Shown: positions 24,400 through 37,599 of the stretch, in pieces | Layout of the letters: every line of letters starts with the position of its first letter | Position numbering within the stretch: position 1 is the first letter of the stretch | Origin: Adiantum capillus-veneris | Lineage: Eukaryota > Streptophyta > Polypodiopsida > Polypodiales > Pteridaceae | DNA: 64,000 nt | Assembly (NCBI GenBank): GCA_014529385.2 | Contig: CM043963.1 | Location: forward strand, 108,318,412-108,382,411 | Direction: 5' to 3' | The notes under the pieces: generated by a model | Database searches by the model: none | Seen by the model: only the letters and a program-made list of their open reading frames with translations | What the model was told of the DNA's origin: nothing | Made by a program: the position numbers and the translations under genes

Positions 24400-27300
24400 C
24401 ATACACCCTTTTCAACGATGTCATTCCAGTAGTGATCTTGTAGGCTATTTTGTATGCCCATAATGGAGTCTGAAGCTTTTCATCTCAATTGTGAGACTCC
24501 TTCTAACCGATTTTGGTGAGAATAGTCTTTACAATTTTGTTAATGCTCTCAGCTTGTTCATTGCATTGAGGATAATAAGATGTTGATTTTTGATGCTTCA
24601 TGGAGAATATCATGGTCATGATTTGAATAGTTTCATTAAAGAAATGACTTCCATGGTCTAAGAATATTTCCAAATGATAGCCATACCGACATAAGGTATG
24701 CTCAGTTATAAATTAGGATGTGGACTTGACTGTGTTGTTTGGGGGTGCCTTAGCAACCCAACTACTTGCATCGCATGTTGCCATGACTATGTACTTGTTC
24801 TTCCTAAGTGTACCTTCTTGAAAGGCCCCATAAAATCCAATCCCCACTTCATAAATATCTCTAAAGGATTAATGGTGGTTAATGGTGTCATATATGCTGC
24901 AATGGGTCTAGCCATTCTCTAAAAAATATCACATGTTTTGCAGAAGGCTCAAAAATTTGACATCATACTTTGCCACCCCATACCAACCCGTAGAACCTTC
25001 TTGTGAGTGATATTAATAGAGAAGTCCCCTCCCAAACTCCTAGTTTGAGCCTCAATAGCAATTTTCATTCTTGCGTGCATGGATGCACAACTCCTTAAGA
25101 CTCCATCTATGCTAATCTATACAAAGATCCAACAATAATAGTAAATTTTGGACTTCTAAGGATATGTGCCTTCTTATTGGACTGCAATCAATTATCTGGT
25201 AAACCCCCATGCTACAAGAAATTATAAAGTTCCTACCATTCTAGATCTAGTACTTCAAAACTCATAGTCTGAAATAATTGATCTACTGACTCATCTTTTA
25301 ATGATGTTGATGAGATGCCTTGAGTACTTCCGCACGGAATATCCACAATATAATGAGCCTTGGTAGGCTTATGAAAGATCTTAAACTCAAATTCTAGAAG
25401 AAACAACATCCCAAATTTGATCAATCTTCCCTGATTGATGACCTTGTTGATCAGATACAATAGAGCTTGATGATCTACATAAAAGTGGAATAATTTTTCC
25501 AACAAATAGTGTCCCAACTTAGTAGCACCAAAGACCACTCCTAGTGCTTCCCTCTCTATATTTGAATATCCTTGCTATGCTTTGCTAAATATTCATCTTG
25601 AAAATTACACTAGATAATCAAATCACCCTTCTAGTTGAGCTAAAATAGCACCGATTGCGACCCCTAAAGGCATCAACATGCACATGGAAAATTACATCAC
25701 AGTTTGGTTGGCGAAGTAAAAGTTTTTTACTAACTAGTTGCTTTCAGAGATTGAAATCTTGCTTCACATTTGAGGGACCATTTAAACTAGCACCTTTGTG
25801 GTCAATGCATATAATAGTAAAGCCTTTGCTACAAACGTATGAATGAATCTTGTATAAAAGTTAAAATATCCCAGAAAAGAGCTCAATTCAGACACATTTT
25901 TTTGGGTGCAGAGAGGTGGCCTAATAGACCATTGGATCTTGTCTTCAACCATTTCAATGTTGTTTCTAGATACTATGTGGCCTAACCATTGCTCCTTCCA
26001 TATCATAAATATAAATTAAAAAGGTTTAGAAAAGTCCTCTTCTCTCTCCATCTTCCAAATACCATCTCTAGAAATAATAGATGCATATCTTTAGATGAGA
26101 ATATGGTGGTTGTCCACAAAAATATCTAAAAGTATACGCAAAAACTCATTGAATATCTCCATCATACATCTCTAAAATGTGGCTAGAGCATTACGTAAGC
26201 CAAATGGAATAACTAGATACATGAACACTCCCTATTTAGTGATAAAGGCAGTCTTAGCCCTATCTTCTGGTGCGATCCTTAACTAATTATAGCCGTTGTA
26301 CCTATCTTGAAAGTTGTACGTTTAGTGGCCAACTATCTTATCTAGAATCACATAATAAAAAAATGGTTCCTTAATCATCTTTCCAGTAATCTACGTAGAC
26401 TTTGAGTTGTCCATTCTTCTTTGGTACCACCACGATTGGAAACAACCAGTCCATTGCTTGCTACGTCTGTAATGAACCCTACTTTCAGAAGGTTATCAAT
26501 CTCATCCTTGACCTTCTTTGCATAGTCTGCGTTCATCCTATACCTTTGTAATCTAACTAGCAGAGCATCAAGCTGGTATGGTCTTCTATGCTAGAAAACT
26601 TTAGGATATACTCTCTTTAAACTAGTGTGCTCTCAAGCAAAAAGATCTCTATAGTTTTGAAAAAGCTATTTAGATTTTTCTTTGACTTTTAGATTGAGAT
26701 GTTTGTTGATCTTTATCATTTTTTTATTTGATTTATGTGCCCAACTTCCACTCTTCCACCTCTTGACCATTTGGTAACAAAAACCAATTGGGTGCCTCTC
26801 CACCCTTTCTTCTAGCCACGGATTTGGTCTCCTTATCCAACCAAAATTACTCCAGACAGTGATTCCAAAATTTGTAGTCTATCTAGATGATTGATACATC
26901 ATCATCCTTAAAATTCAACCAATCCACTGCTTTGACTTCAAGCTCCTTCTACCTTTGTTTCTTAATTGGCCACCTCAAGCATAGTCTTTCTGATGTCATC
27001 TAGTTCTATTGTAAGCCTTTGGATCCTTTCACATATCTTAACATAAATTTTGTTATGCTCATTTCCAAACCTTGAATCTCATCTAAACTATCTACCTTTC
27101 AGATAGTTGTCCTTGCAATGCCATGCTTGTGTGATCCTTCTTTGCTTCCTTGTTGATGGATGCTTCGATGGAAAATCAAATTGTTCTTTTTGAACATTTT
27201 CTATTTTATTCTTCTTTGCTTCCTTGTTGATGCATGCTTTGGTGGAAAATCAGTTTTTTCTTCCCCTTTATCAACATTCTCCACGTCAACTATGACTTGC

Positions 27301-27870
27301 AAAACTTCCTTCTCAAAAGTCTTCATATAAAATCCATTCGCTAGGATTTTGTTTTCTCATGACTTTGCACTCCAGAACCAATTGTTGGGATTCCTGCTGT
27401 TTGGGTCACTGAAGCTAGTGGAAAAAGATTTCTCACTACTTTGCACACCAAAACTAGTCACGGGATTTCAGTTGTTTTCTAGCAACTCTGCACTATAGAA
27501 CGAATTGTTGGGATTCCAATTGAGAACTCTGGTTTCTTTGAATCTCTTTGCTCCAGATCCTGACTGAAGTGAGCAGCCATAACACTTTACTCTTGCCACC
27601 TTTCCACTTCGTTGGATTTCCCTTTGTCCTTCCACATCATCTTTGTCTTTTCCACTTATGGTTCTCTTTTCTCTGCTTTGGCTGACTGACTGGCTCCTCC
27701 AAGGTTTCTTTGATGAAAATTCCAAAGCTCCTTATGATCACATGCACGCGAGCTAGCTATGCTATTTTTCCCTCAGTCACTTCCATCGTCACATTTTTGG
27801 GGCATTGTGTTGAAAAGTACTCGCACTTCCCACATGTATAGCAACTAAAATTGCTTGCTAGTAAAATTTC
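24400..27870 (-). mobile_element. Heavily decayed Ty3/gypsy element
   Basis: Minus-strand fragments in gypsy order. A gag zinc knuckle (CYTCGKCEYFSTQC near 27840-27800, with the knuckle His read as Tyr). The RT N-terminus near 26460-26390 (FPIVVVPKKNGQLKV). The RT thumb (frame 26006-25782: LGHIVS, SSFLGYFNFYTRFI). The RNase H (frame 25538-25233: HFYVDHQALLYLINK). The integrase core near 24850-24780 (WGLDFMGPF). Stops and frameshifts are frequent throughout. Its right part is cut by the LTR at 28076. Confidence 0.75.
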
Positions 27871-28075
27871 TTCCTCCTTGACCAAAAATAGTATGGTATC
27901 TTCCTCTCCCGTGCATTCCATTCATGCTAGCACCATTGTCTTGGTTTTTAACAAATTACTCTTGCTTAACAAGTTTGGGGTTGGTTAGTGCAATCAACAA
28001 TATATATTTTCCTTGTTTGAAGTGGTGTATCCTGATTTTACAATTATCCTATAAATGAAAATGGTCTATGAACTT

Positions 28076-29542
28076 TGATAATAGTGGAATTAAGAGAATT
28101 AGAGTGAGCATTTTCATGAGACTACTTTGAAAACTTAATTAGCGGTAGCAACATAACCATTATACTTAATTAACTTGGCATGAACAATACTTTTGCAAGA
28201 GAGATAATTAGAGAACATGACAACAATCGAGGACCGGATTTATGTGGATCCGGTCCCCCCTCCAATAGGCTTTTGTATTATAGATTCTCCCATAAAGAGA
28301 GACTCGGTAAAATACAATCTTTGTGTTCCTTGTGAACTAGGTGATGCAATGAAGATGGAAAGCTTCATGCATCACAAGCATAACATAAACTTTGTAAAAG
28401 CATTAACCATCCCCAGCCTCAGACCCAAGGCCTCAAACACCTTCAAAGGTGGAGAGAGCTAGTGGGAATGAGGGTAGGGAAGAGGAAGAAGAAGTAACAT
28501 GTGAGAAAGAGATAGTTCCTCACTTATCATCACTCTTCTTACATAGCATAGCATAATAGCATAATAATGATGATGAAGAAGATGGAAAGCTTAAGCATTG
28601 GAGCATGGCTCTTTGTTGGATTTGCATTCCATAGCCAAGAGTGTTGGTGTAGGCTCTCAACTTATCAAGCTTGGAGAAGGAGATGGAGCTCTTGAACTTT
28701 GCACTTCACACACATACACACACACACACACAGTGGGAGTATACCTTGCAAGCAAGCCCCTAGCTTCCTTGGTCGACCCCTCATTGTAGCTGAAGTTGGA
28801 AGTTGATTGGACCCCTACAAGCCTACCCAATCACATGCATAGTGTATATCAAGAAACCATGCTAGCCTTGGGACAAGTGTCCCCCTTTCCCCTTTGAGAG
28901 AGAGGACTTGATAAATGCATACACAATTAATTTAATTAGCTAAATTATCATTGGATCCCTTGAGAGGCCAACCAGTAGGCTTTAGGCACACCATGAGAGC
29001 AACATGGAGAGGAACTTGACATGTGTCCTCGTTGCTTCTTTAGACTAGGTTTGCCTTGTGTGAGGGTGTGTGTGTTCTCTCCCATGCCCCTACAATAAGG
29101 GTTCACCCCCCATGAGTAGGGATTGTAGTTGACTTTGGGAACACCTTAAGCCCCTCAAGCACCTTAGTCATGGATCACCTTAGCACCTTAGTCATTAAGC
29201 ACATCAAGCACCTTAGTCAGCAAGCACGACAAGCACCTCAATCTTGGGCCGGGTTCCCACCTTAAGCACAACCCTAGCTTGCCTACGGTCTAAGGACTTT
29301 TAACACTAACCTTTGGAGGTCTTTAATGAAGCTAACCTTAATTTATTTAAGCTCCATTAGCTAGCATTGCTCTTTGACATGACATCTCTCATTTGGACCC
29401 TTTAACCTTGGCCCCGTGTTGAGATAGATCCATAAGCACATGTCTATATTCTAACCCTTGTTCCTGATTATTCTCCCACATTAAATGATCAGCTTAATAT
29501 GAGAAAAATTTTTGGGTTGGTTAAATATTAGGATTTATGACA
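28076..29542 (-). mobile_element. 3' LTR of chromovirus element D (LTR family F, copy 3)
   Basis: 1467 bp, same ends as 12309-13828. On the minus strand it starts TGTCATAAATCC. It is preceded (at 29543-29558 on the plus strand) by the purine tract read on the minus strand as AAGAGAGAGGTAA, so it is the 3' LTR of the gypsy coding sequence to its right. This identifies LTR family F as the LTR of a chromovirus-type gypsy. Confidence 0.88.
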
Positions 29543-29558
29543 TTACCTCTCTCTTGAA
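29543..29558 (-). promoter_or_regulatory. Polypurine tract of gypsy element D
   Basis: Minus strand TTTCAAGAGAGAGGTAA lies directly against the TGTCA start of the LTR and follows the acidic EDDYG-type tail of the polyprotein. This is the expected plus-strand primer site. Confidence 0.75.
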
Positions 29559-29879
29559 ACCATAGTCGTCCTCAACTATGAGGTAGAAGAGGTAAAGCCT
29601 TAGTCATTAATCAATGTTTCTTAGTGGGTAGAGGATCCCTTTTTACCCTATGACATCATTCCGAGATGGATGACTAATCTATTTGGGGCTTGGGAGACTT
29701 AGCTACCGCAAGCATGTATGCTCTTGAGTCCATTTCATTCTCCCAAAGTAGAGTGATAAATTCTACTTGGTGTTTGAGAGACGTCGTCATCACAAACATG
29801 ATTCTAAGTATGCATACTACTAAAATTTGTGCACAAGAAAAATAATTAGTCTTATAAGACAAAAACATTGATCATTTAA

Positions 29880-31140
29880 AAGAAACATGTACATTTGCTT
29901 ACTCTAATGTAGCATTGTAAGCATTGACAAGGTTCATACTATCCTTAAGCTTTATTCCTTGCATCCATCTAGCATCTTCAAAAGGATAATTTTTTAGCTT
30001 AATAAGATACCTTTGGATAATATTACCATGTCATAATACCTTGTCTTCATGTTGAAGGATAGCTTTGGGTTGCTGCACCTCTTCTTGGTCTTTGATTTTT
30101 GGGGGGTCTTCAATAATTGGGTCTCTTGGTGGCTCTCCTTTGTACGGATTAAGTAGGCTCACATGAAAAGCATTGTGTATGAGCCAATGGTTGGGCAACT
30201 TGAGTTGATAAGCCATGTCATTGATTGGCTTCAAGATTTGAAAAGGACCATAGTATCTTCTTGTTAGTTTAGCATAATACTTTTCATGGCCCGTAGGATT
30301 TTTGCCCGTTGCTTGCCTTAATGGAGCCTTGGGAAACTTGAGTAAGACCCAATCATTGTCTTCAAATCTTAATTTCCTTCTATGCTTATTAGTAGTAGCC
30401 TTTTGTGTTCACAGTGAGAGATGGATATAGCCTCCTTAATCTTTTGGAAATATTATTGTAGGCTACGGATATACTTATCAGCAACGAAGATCTTCCCATG
30501 TACTTTAAGTAGCAAGGGACTTTTAGGTCTTCCCTCTATGATCTCAAAATGGTTCTTTCCCATAGTAGTATGGACAATATTATTGTACCTACTCTACAAG
30601 GGGTAAGTACTTCTCCCATTGTGAGCGTTGATCTACTTCTGTAATATAAGTCTTTAGTAGATTGAGTATTGTAAGATTGGCTATCTCACTTTGGCCATCC
30701 ATTGTGGGTGATATACCAAAGATAAATTCAATCTTGTACCTAGATTTTCAAAGAGACCTTTCCAAAAATTACTAGTCATTCTAGGATCTCTATCTGACAT
30801 GATGGATGTTGGCAATCCATGGTGTTTGAAATCTCGGATATGAAGAGGGTTGCCATTTGGTGTGCCTTAATAGTCATTTTGATAGAATAAAGTGTACTTG
30901 CTTAATAAACCTATCAACTATTTTCCATATTCCCATATTCCCATGGATCGACTTAGGTAATCCAAAAATAAAATCCATGGATATACTCTCCCATGGTGAT
31001 TTAGGATGACAATGGCTGGAGTAATCCAAGTTGCTTCTCTCTATCATACTTGGTCTTTTGGCATACCACACATTTTGAAACATACTCTTGGATGTCCACT
31101 TTCATGGTAGGCCAATAGAAGTATGTCTCTACTCCTCAAA
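29880..31140 (-). pseudogene. Gypsy D integrase with degenerate chromodomain
   Basis: The minus frame 31083-30874 holds the integrase core start (SPWESISMDFIFGLPKS, then IVDRFIKQVHFI). Further left, frame 30234-30031 gives the C-terminal GPY/E region (YQLKLPNHWLIHNAFHVSLL). This is followed, after a TGA stop, by RYLIKLKNYPFEDARWM (about 29970-29920), which matches a chromodomain of the kind that gives chromoviruses their name. Chromodomains guide insertion toward marked chromatin. The stop is one C-to-T change from CGA. Frame gaps at 30240-30870 break the core. Confidence 0.8.
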
Positions 31141-31304
31141 GAGTAGGTTGAATGCCTCTATGCCCTGCATAGGGAGGAGCATAGGATTCATACATGACTT
31201 TCTTACAAAGGGAGTGGGTAATACATAGCATGTCAGGGTCAATAGCATACTCATCTACCATAGTAGATAGATCATTGTGAGTTTCTAAAGACACCACATT
31301 GACT

Positions 31305-31572
31305 CTTGATCATTGTGAAAGTGCATCGGCCACTTGATTGTGCTTATCATCAATGTGAGCATTATGAAAATAAAATTGTGAAACAAAATATTCCCACATC
31401 ACTTGTTTGTAGAAAAGCTTGGTTTGCATCATGAAGTACTTGATCATTGTGAAAGTGCATCGGCCACTTGATTGTGCTTATCATCAATGTGAGCATTATG
31501 AAAATAAAATTGTGAAACAAAATATTCCCACATCACTTGTTTGTAGAAAAGCTTGGTTTGCATCATGAAGTA
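31305..31572 (-). repeat. 134-bp tandem duplication in gypsy D
   Basis: 31305-31438 and 31439-31572 appear identical. The unit is not a multiple of three, so it shifts the RNase H/integrase linker frame. Identity suggests a recent event. Confidence 0.95.
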
Positions 31573-31599
31573 CTTGAGACTTTGGTGGTCTATTGAAAA

Positions 31600-32867
31600 A
31601 ATAAACGGAGTCCTCAATAGATCGTGCTTCCATGTGTCTAGAGCATGAAGAACATATAAAAGCTCGTTTTCATATTATATGCCCAAGACCATTTCATTGG
31701 CATTGAACCTTCGACTCTGATATGCTATGGCATGCCCTTCTTGAAGCAAGATTGCTCCAAGGAAATCACCACAAGCATCACATTGGACCTCAAATGTCTT
31801 TGGGAGATTTGGAAGCATAAGCATTGGTTGGGAGGTAAGCTTCTCTTTCAGCTTGTCAAAAGCATTTTTCTCTTTAGCAGTCCATGAGTACTTAACGTTC
31901 TTCTTTGTTAAGTCATGTAATGGTCCTTCTATTTGAGAGAATTTTTCTGTAAAGCGTCTATAGTATGCACAAATATCAATAAAGATTTGTAGCTCATGTA
32001 GATTCCTTGAATTAGGACATGCCTTTATTACCTCTAACTTAGATGGATCCATATAGATTCCATCCTGAGAGATAATATGACCTAAGTATTGAATCTCTTG
32101 AAGGAAAAATTCAATCTTCTTTTGATAAAAAGCTTTTCCTCCCTCAAGGCTTGAAAAATCACCTGGAGATGTTGCTTATGCTCCTCCAAGGACTTGGAGT
32201 AGATGATGATATCATCAAAGAACACTCCAATGAACTTGCGGTAGGGTCTAAATATTTTCTTCATCAAACGATTGAATGTGGCTAAAGCATTTGTCAAACC
32301 AAAAGGCATGACAAGATATTCATAAAGATCAAACGTTGTACGGAACGCGGTCTTTAGGATATCTTCATTCACTATCCTTATTTGATGATAGCCACTTTTA
32401 AGGTCAATCCTACTGAAGTAGGTCAAACCTTGTAGCCTATCAAAAATATCTTCTACTCGAGGTACAAGATTATATTTTTTGATAGTGATATGATTTAGTG
32501 CTCGATAGTCCACACACATGTGGTGTGTACCATCTTTCTTTTGCACTAAAAGGACTAGAGAACAAAAGGGAGAGGAGCTAGGCCTCACCATCCCTTTGTC
32601 TACCAATTCTTGTACTTGCCTCATGATCTCCTCTTGTTGAGCTTGGGAAACTTGATAAGGAGGCTTGTTAGGCGGTGATCTTTCAGGTAGGAGCTCAATT
32701 TGATGGTCATCATCCCCTCGTTTTGGAGGTAAGTCCATAGGAATATCATCGATAAACACATCTTGGGATCTATTTAGAAAATTAGACAAGTCTAATTCTT
32801 CTTGATTCCTAACACTTTGCTTTGTTAAAACATTAGCATCATTAAGAGACTCCTTGACAAGAATCAT
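31600..32867 (-). pseudogene. Gypsy D reverse transcriptase and RNase H
   Basis: The minus frame 32867-32082 (261 residues) has nearly the whole RT: VDKGMVRPSSSPF, KKDGTHHMCVDYRALN, YFSRIDLKSGYHQIR, MPFGLTNALATFNRLM and the catalytic FFDDIIIYS. A short frame break precedes frame 32052-31675, with the thumb (FIDICAYYRRFTEKFS) and RNase H (FEVQCDACGDFLGAILLQ, first Asp present; AYQSRRFN). This is the best-kept RT in the window and the best choice for placing the element in a phylogeny. Confidence 0.92.
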
Positions 32868-32929
32868 GTATGCAAAAACTGAGCTTTTTATTAACTTATC
32901 AAAAGCATGTGAATTTACAAGTGGTATAG

Positions 32930-33300
32930 TACGACCTCTAGGTGAACTAGATTCTCCTTTCAGGGAACTTCATGCTGGCAGCCATGCGGTTGAATCATGG
33001 TGCCCCTAGGATAACATGCTCATGTTGGAGAGGAGAGATGAAAAAGTCTTCTTTGTCGATGTAGCTTTGGACATGAAGCCTCAACTTCCCAATCAAGGGA
33101 GTAATGGAGGCTTAATGTCTCTTCGGAAAGCTCCATTGGCAGTTACAGTATCTCCCATCTCAAAAGCTTGAATGCCCAACATAGTGGCCAACTCCATTGA
33201 TATGAAGTTGTGAGTAGAGCTAGGGTCAAACAAGATGAAGGCATCATGCTCCCTTACCTTTCCGCAAGTATAGGAGAGAGGTCATCCTTTGCAATGAGAA
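32930..33300 (-). pseudogene. Gypsy D protease region
   Basis: No single frame, but on the minus strand the DNA encodes pieces equal to those of the better copy at 35630-34981: a LFDPSSTHNFIS-like active-site block near 33235-33190 and the ILGAPWFNRMA-type block near 32990. The DNA match between 32940-33250 and 35120-35430 is roughly 85-90 percent by eye. Confidence 0.65.
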
Positions 33301-34745
33301 TCCTCTTTTGGAGCTTCAACCATGGAAGCTCTAGGAGTCTCATTGCGGGCATTTCTATTGGGGCAAGAACAATAGCCATGTCCTTGCTCCCCACACTTAA
33401 AACATATGTGGTCCTTATGAAAAGCTTTTAGCTCTTCAGAAGAGAGTTTATTTTTACCTTTGTAAACTCCCTTCTCCTTGGACCAATTGTTATTGTTGGA
33501 ATGCCTTGGGAAGAGTTTTGGGCGTTGTTTTTCCCCTTTGCATCATTTTTGTTTTTGCTTTCCATGGGCTTGGAATTCCTTTTAGCCCCTTGTTGGAAAT
33601 TGATGCACGAAGCAACCATAGTGTGGTTGATTACTTTGGTGATAGAACCAGGCCGTTGAGAGCTGACATACTTGGCCATTTCTTCAGGTAATCTCACACA
33701 GAATTGTTTCTTTTGCTCGGTGAAGTCTATCTTTTGAAAGATAGTAGCCTTGAGATGTAAATCCAAAAACTTGTCCACATATTTGTGGAAAGACTCATTA
33801 GAGAGCAGCTTCAAACTTCGCCATTTGGTAAGCACTTTGTCCCTTGCATCGCTTGCAAGGAATCGCTTCATGACGGAAACTCATAGAGTTTTCCATGTCT
33901 TTGGGGCTTTGCCGTTGTCACGATGCTAGCCCACCATTGACGAGAAGATTTTTGGAAGTGCATAGCTACATGACATAGCTTGGAGGACTCTATAAAGCCC
34001 TTGTCTCCAAAAGCCACATCAAATTGCTAGATGAAGGCCAATACTTTGTCGGTAGCACCAAAGGTGCCATTATAGGTGAGAAAAGAGATACTCTTTCCTC
34101 CCTCTTTGAATTTCTTGAGCTTTTGAGAACTTTGCCATGCAGGGTAAGATTTGCAATGTCCTCTCCTCTTGTATTCTCTAGGAGATTAGCTATTACTTTC
34201 ACCAGAATAGGAGGAAGGTGAAGAAGAAGGAGAAGAGGGCGACCTCTTTCTTGCATTTTTCTTCCTTTTTTTCTCTTCCCTTTTGGAGTGACGAGGAGAA
34301 GGACTATGGTTGGACTGTTTCCTCTTGGGAGGAGGTGGAGATTGTCTAGACTGTTCATCTTCATGGAGCCACATGTTCAAAGAAACTGAATGATTTGCTT
34401 ATTTCTTGTTCTTTGGATTCCTCCTCTCTTATGGGAGAGAGTCTTCTTGTGAGAGTCTTATTAAGAGACCTCCTAAGCTCTCTCTCCTCTTGGGGAGAAA
34501 GGGAAATCCCATAAGCACAAAGTTGTTGAGTAAGTTTGGCTTGCAAAGCAGGGTTGCCCATAGCTTGTTGTAACCTAGTAACAAGATAGTCAACAAATAT
34601 GGGGGATCATCATTAGCACCTTCATGTGCTAAATCAAAGTTTTCAACATTCATTCTACTCTCTTGGTTACTGTTAGCCATGCTAATTAAACTTATGTATG
34701 AATTACTTTGTGCTTTGGCACCCTCAAAAACCTTAGTCATTACTC
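33300..34745 (-). pseudogene. Gypsy D gag
   Basis: Gag pieces on the minus strand. Frame 34740-34429 (start, MANSNQESRMN..., acidic), then a very basic Ser/Arg/Lys-rich stretch 34364-34186, then the capsid-like frame 33871-33428 (FLASDARDKVLTKWRSLKLLSNESFHKYVDKFLDL). A zinc knuckle around 33400-33350 (CFKCGEQGHGYCSCP-like on the minus strand) is the last piece before protease. Broken by several frameshifts. Confidence 0.7.
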
Positions 34746-34917
34746 TTCTTTACCTTTGAAAACTAGTTCTCGAGCAGTCACACCCGTGGTTTAGACACTT
34801 TTGATTGCAAAGACTAGTGGTCTAACATTGCTCAATTGATTATGGTTCATATTGAGCTTGCTAGCTCAATAATGGTTAAGCCAAAGGCAAGCCCCGAGAG
34901 ACTCTAATTAGACAACT

Positions 34918-35640
34918 CTATTTAGAAAATTAGATAACTCTAATTCTTCTTGATTCCTACCACTTTGTTTTGGTAAAACATTAGCACCATTTATGGACTC
35001 TTTGAAAAAAATCATATACATGGAAACTGATTGACTTATCAAAAGTAAGTGAATTTACAAGAGGTATAGTACAACCTGACGCATTGACATCTATATACAT
35101 ATTCTTTTTCCTATAGGTGAAATAAGTTCTCCTTTCATGGAACTTCATGTTGGAAGCCATGCGGTTGAACCATGGTGCCCCTAGGATAACATCATCATGT
35201 TGGAGAGGGGAGATGAAAAAGTCTTCTTTGTTTACGTAGCTTTGAACATGAAGCCTCAACTTCCCAATCAAGGGAGTAACGAAGGCTTACTATCCTTGAA
35301 AGCTCCATCGGTAGTTACAATATCTCCCATCTCCAAAGCTTATATACCCAACTTAGTGGCCAACTCCGTTGATATGAAGTTGTGAGTAGAGCCAGGCTCA
35401 AATAGGATGAAGGCATCATTCTCCCTCACCTTTCCCCAAGCATAGCAAAGGGATGACCCTTTGCAATGAGCATCCTCTTTTGGAGCTTTGACCATGGAAG
35501 CTCTGAGTAAGAGTCTCATTGCGTGCATTTCTTTTGGGGCAAGAGTGGTAACCATGATGTGCACTTTGCCGCACGTGTCGAAGGCTGGGAACTTGCCTAT
35601 GCACTGCGTACGAACCTTGAAAGGCTGCAATCACACAACT
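34918..35640 (-). mobile_element. Second gypsy protease/linker fragment (element E)
   Basis: 34918-35560 duplicates 32770-33400 of element D with about 85-90 percent identity. It includes the frames 35630-35340 (protease start with FEPGSTHNFISTELATKLGI) and 35271-34981 (LQHDDVILGAPWFNRMASN). It abuts element D gag at about 34900 without an LTR, so it is a remnant of a related copy and not part of D. Confidence 0.75.
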
Positions 35641-36205
<565 letters not shown>

Positions 36206-37599
36206 TGCCCCCCTTCTTGATGTAGATTTCATCCTCGGAAGCTATTGAGATGAAACCCATTCGTTGAGGTGGAAGAGAATCCGAGATTGAATGTCCTTAG
36301 CCTTCTTCAATCACTACAAAATCAACCAAAACTGGCACAATAATTGCATTTTCATATACAATTAAAAAGCGTATGCAGTTGTAGGCACACAAATTAATTG
36401 GTAATAGAATATTAAAGAATTTTTCAGTAGTAAATATTAAACTGTAATATAATCAAACACATAATTAGTTGTAAAGGTCAAAAATTAAACAAGTCTAGGG
36501 TTGTTAATTTAACGGTTGAAAGGCACTAGAGGTCAACTATTAATACCATGGACAAGCTTCTCAATTTTCTCTGGTCAATTAAGTTGTTTAACTGTGAGAG
36601 CCGAGTATTTCATGTCCGAGGGCTGACTAGAGGCTATACCTAGAAGACCTTGTAGTTGAGCTACGATAAAAGGAATTGCTCATGAAATCATCACCTGACA
36701 TATTCCCTTTTCTTTGACCCCCCAAAGTTTTTTCACATTGATTCAAGTTTGATGTGTGTGCTTATTTTGTATGCCTTGGGCTTTTTACTTTTCAAGGAAA
36801 AGCGCCCACACTAGGAACCTCTAGGGCTCTAGTACCATAGGCAATACATGTGAGTGAAGTACCAAATCAAGCTGGGATTTCTCTTCCAGCTTAAGATTTT
36901 ACATTATGGCACTTTTGATTACTTTTGTTTCTTCGTTTTTAGCATTTCAATTTTGTAACTTTTGGGGGTCATATGACACTGTTACACTCCCCAGGCTCAT
37001 CACACTAGTAAACTCCCATTATAATACTTAAGCTAAAGGTCAATAGAGACTAAGCCGACTAGAAATCCCTAATACATTGCACACAATGCGGCCTAAATAA
37101 AATCAAGAGCTTAAAGTAACCATTGATTATTAGGAAGGCATTCCCCATGGTATTAAGAGAATATCTCTAACGCCTAACTTTTTCAAACTAGCTTAGTCAG
37201 ATTGCTTGATTCTTTAACCTAGACAAGGGATTATGACAAAAAATTATATAGAATATAATGTTTAATATAAGCAAATGTGTTAATTATGGTGCTATCGATC
37301 ACATTTAAAGCAGACAAACATGCATGCAAAAACAAAGACAAAGGGCAATGCTAATGGACAAGAAACACCTGTTCGTGTTGATGATCGCACTCAATTTGAA
37401 GAGTGAACAAGAGAAAGATTCCATGAAGTCCAAAATCCTAACAACGACAACATATTCTTGTACACACTAGAAAACACAAGGAATACCTCTAGGAGGCACA
37501 TCAATGGGAAGAGGTGCCAACCTTTATTGAACACAATCAAACAACATAAGGAACCCTAACCTAATTATTTGCACCCCATCCCTAGACAGTTAAGGGAAC
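36206..37599. other. Gypsy 3' tail then unassigned AT-rich DNA
   Basis: 36206-36300 is the minus-strand polyprotein end and purine tract of a gypsy element whose LTR lies to the left. From 36300 to 37599 I find no frame, splice pattern or repeat. The last 200 bp drift into single copies of satellite-like words (for example GACATGGCTAGAA near 37603). Confidence 0.5.
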
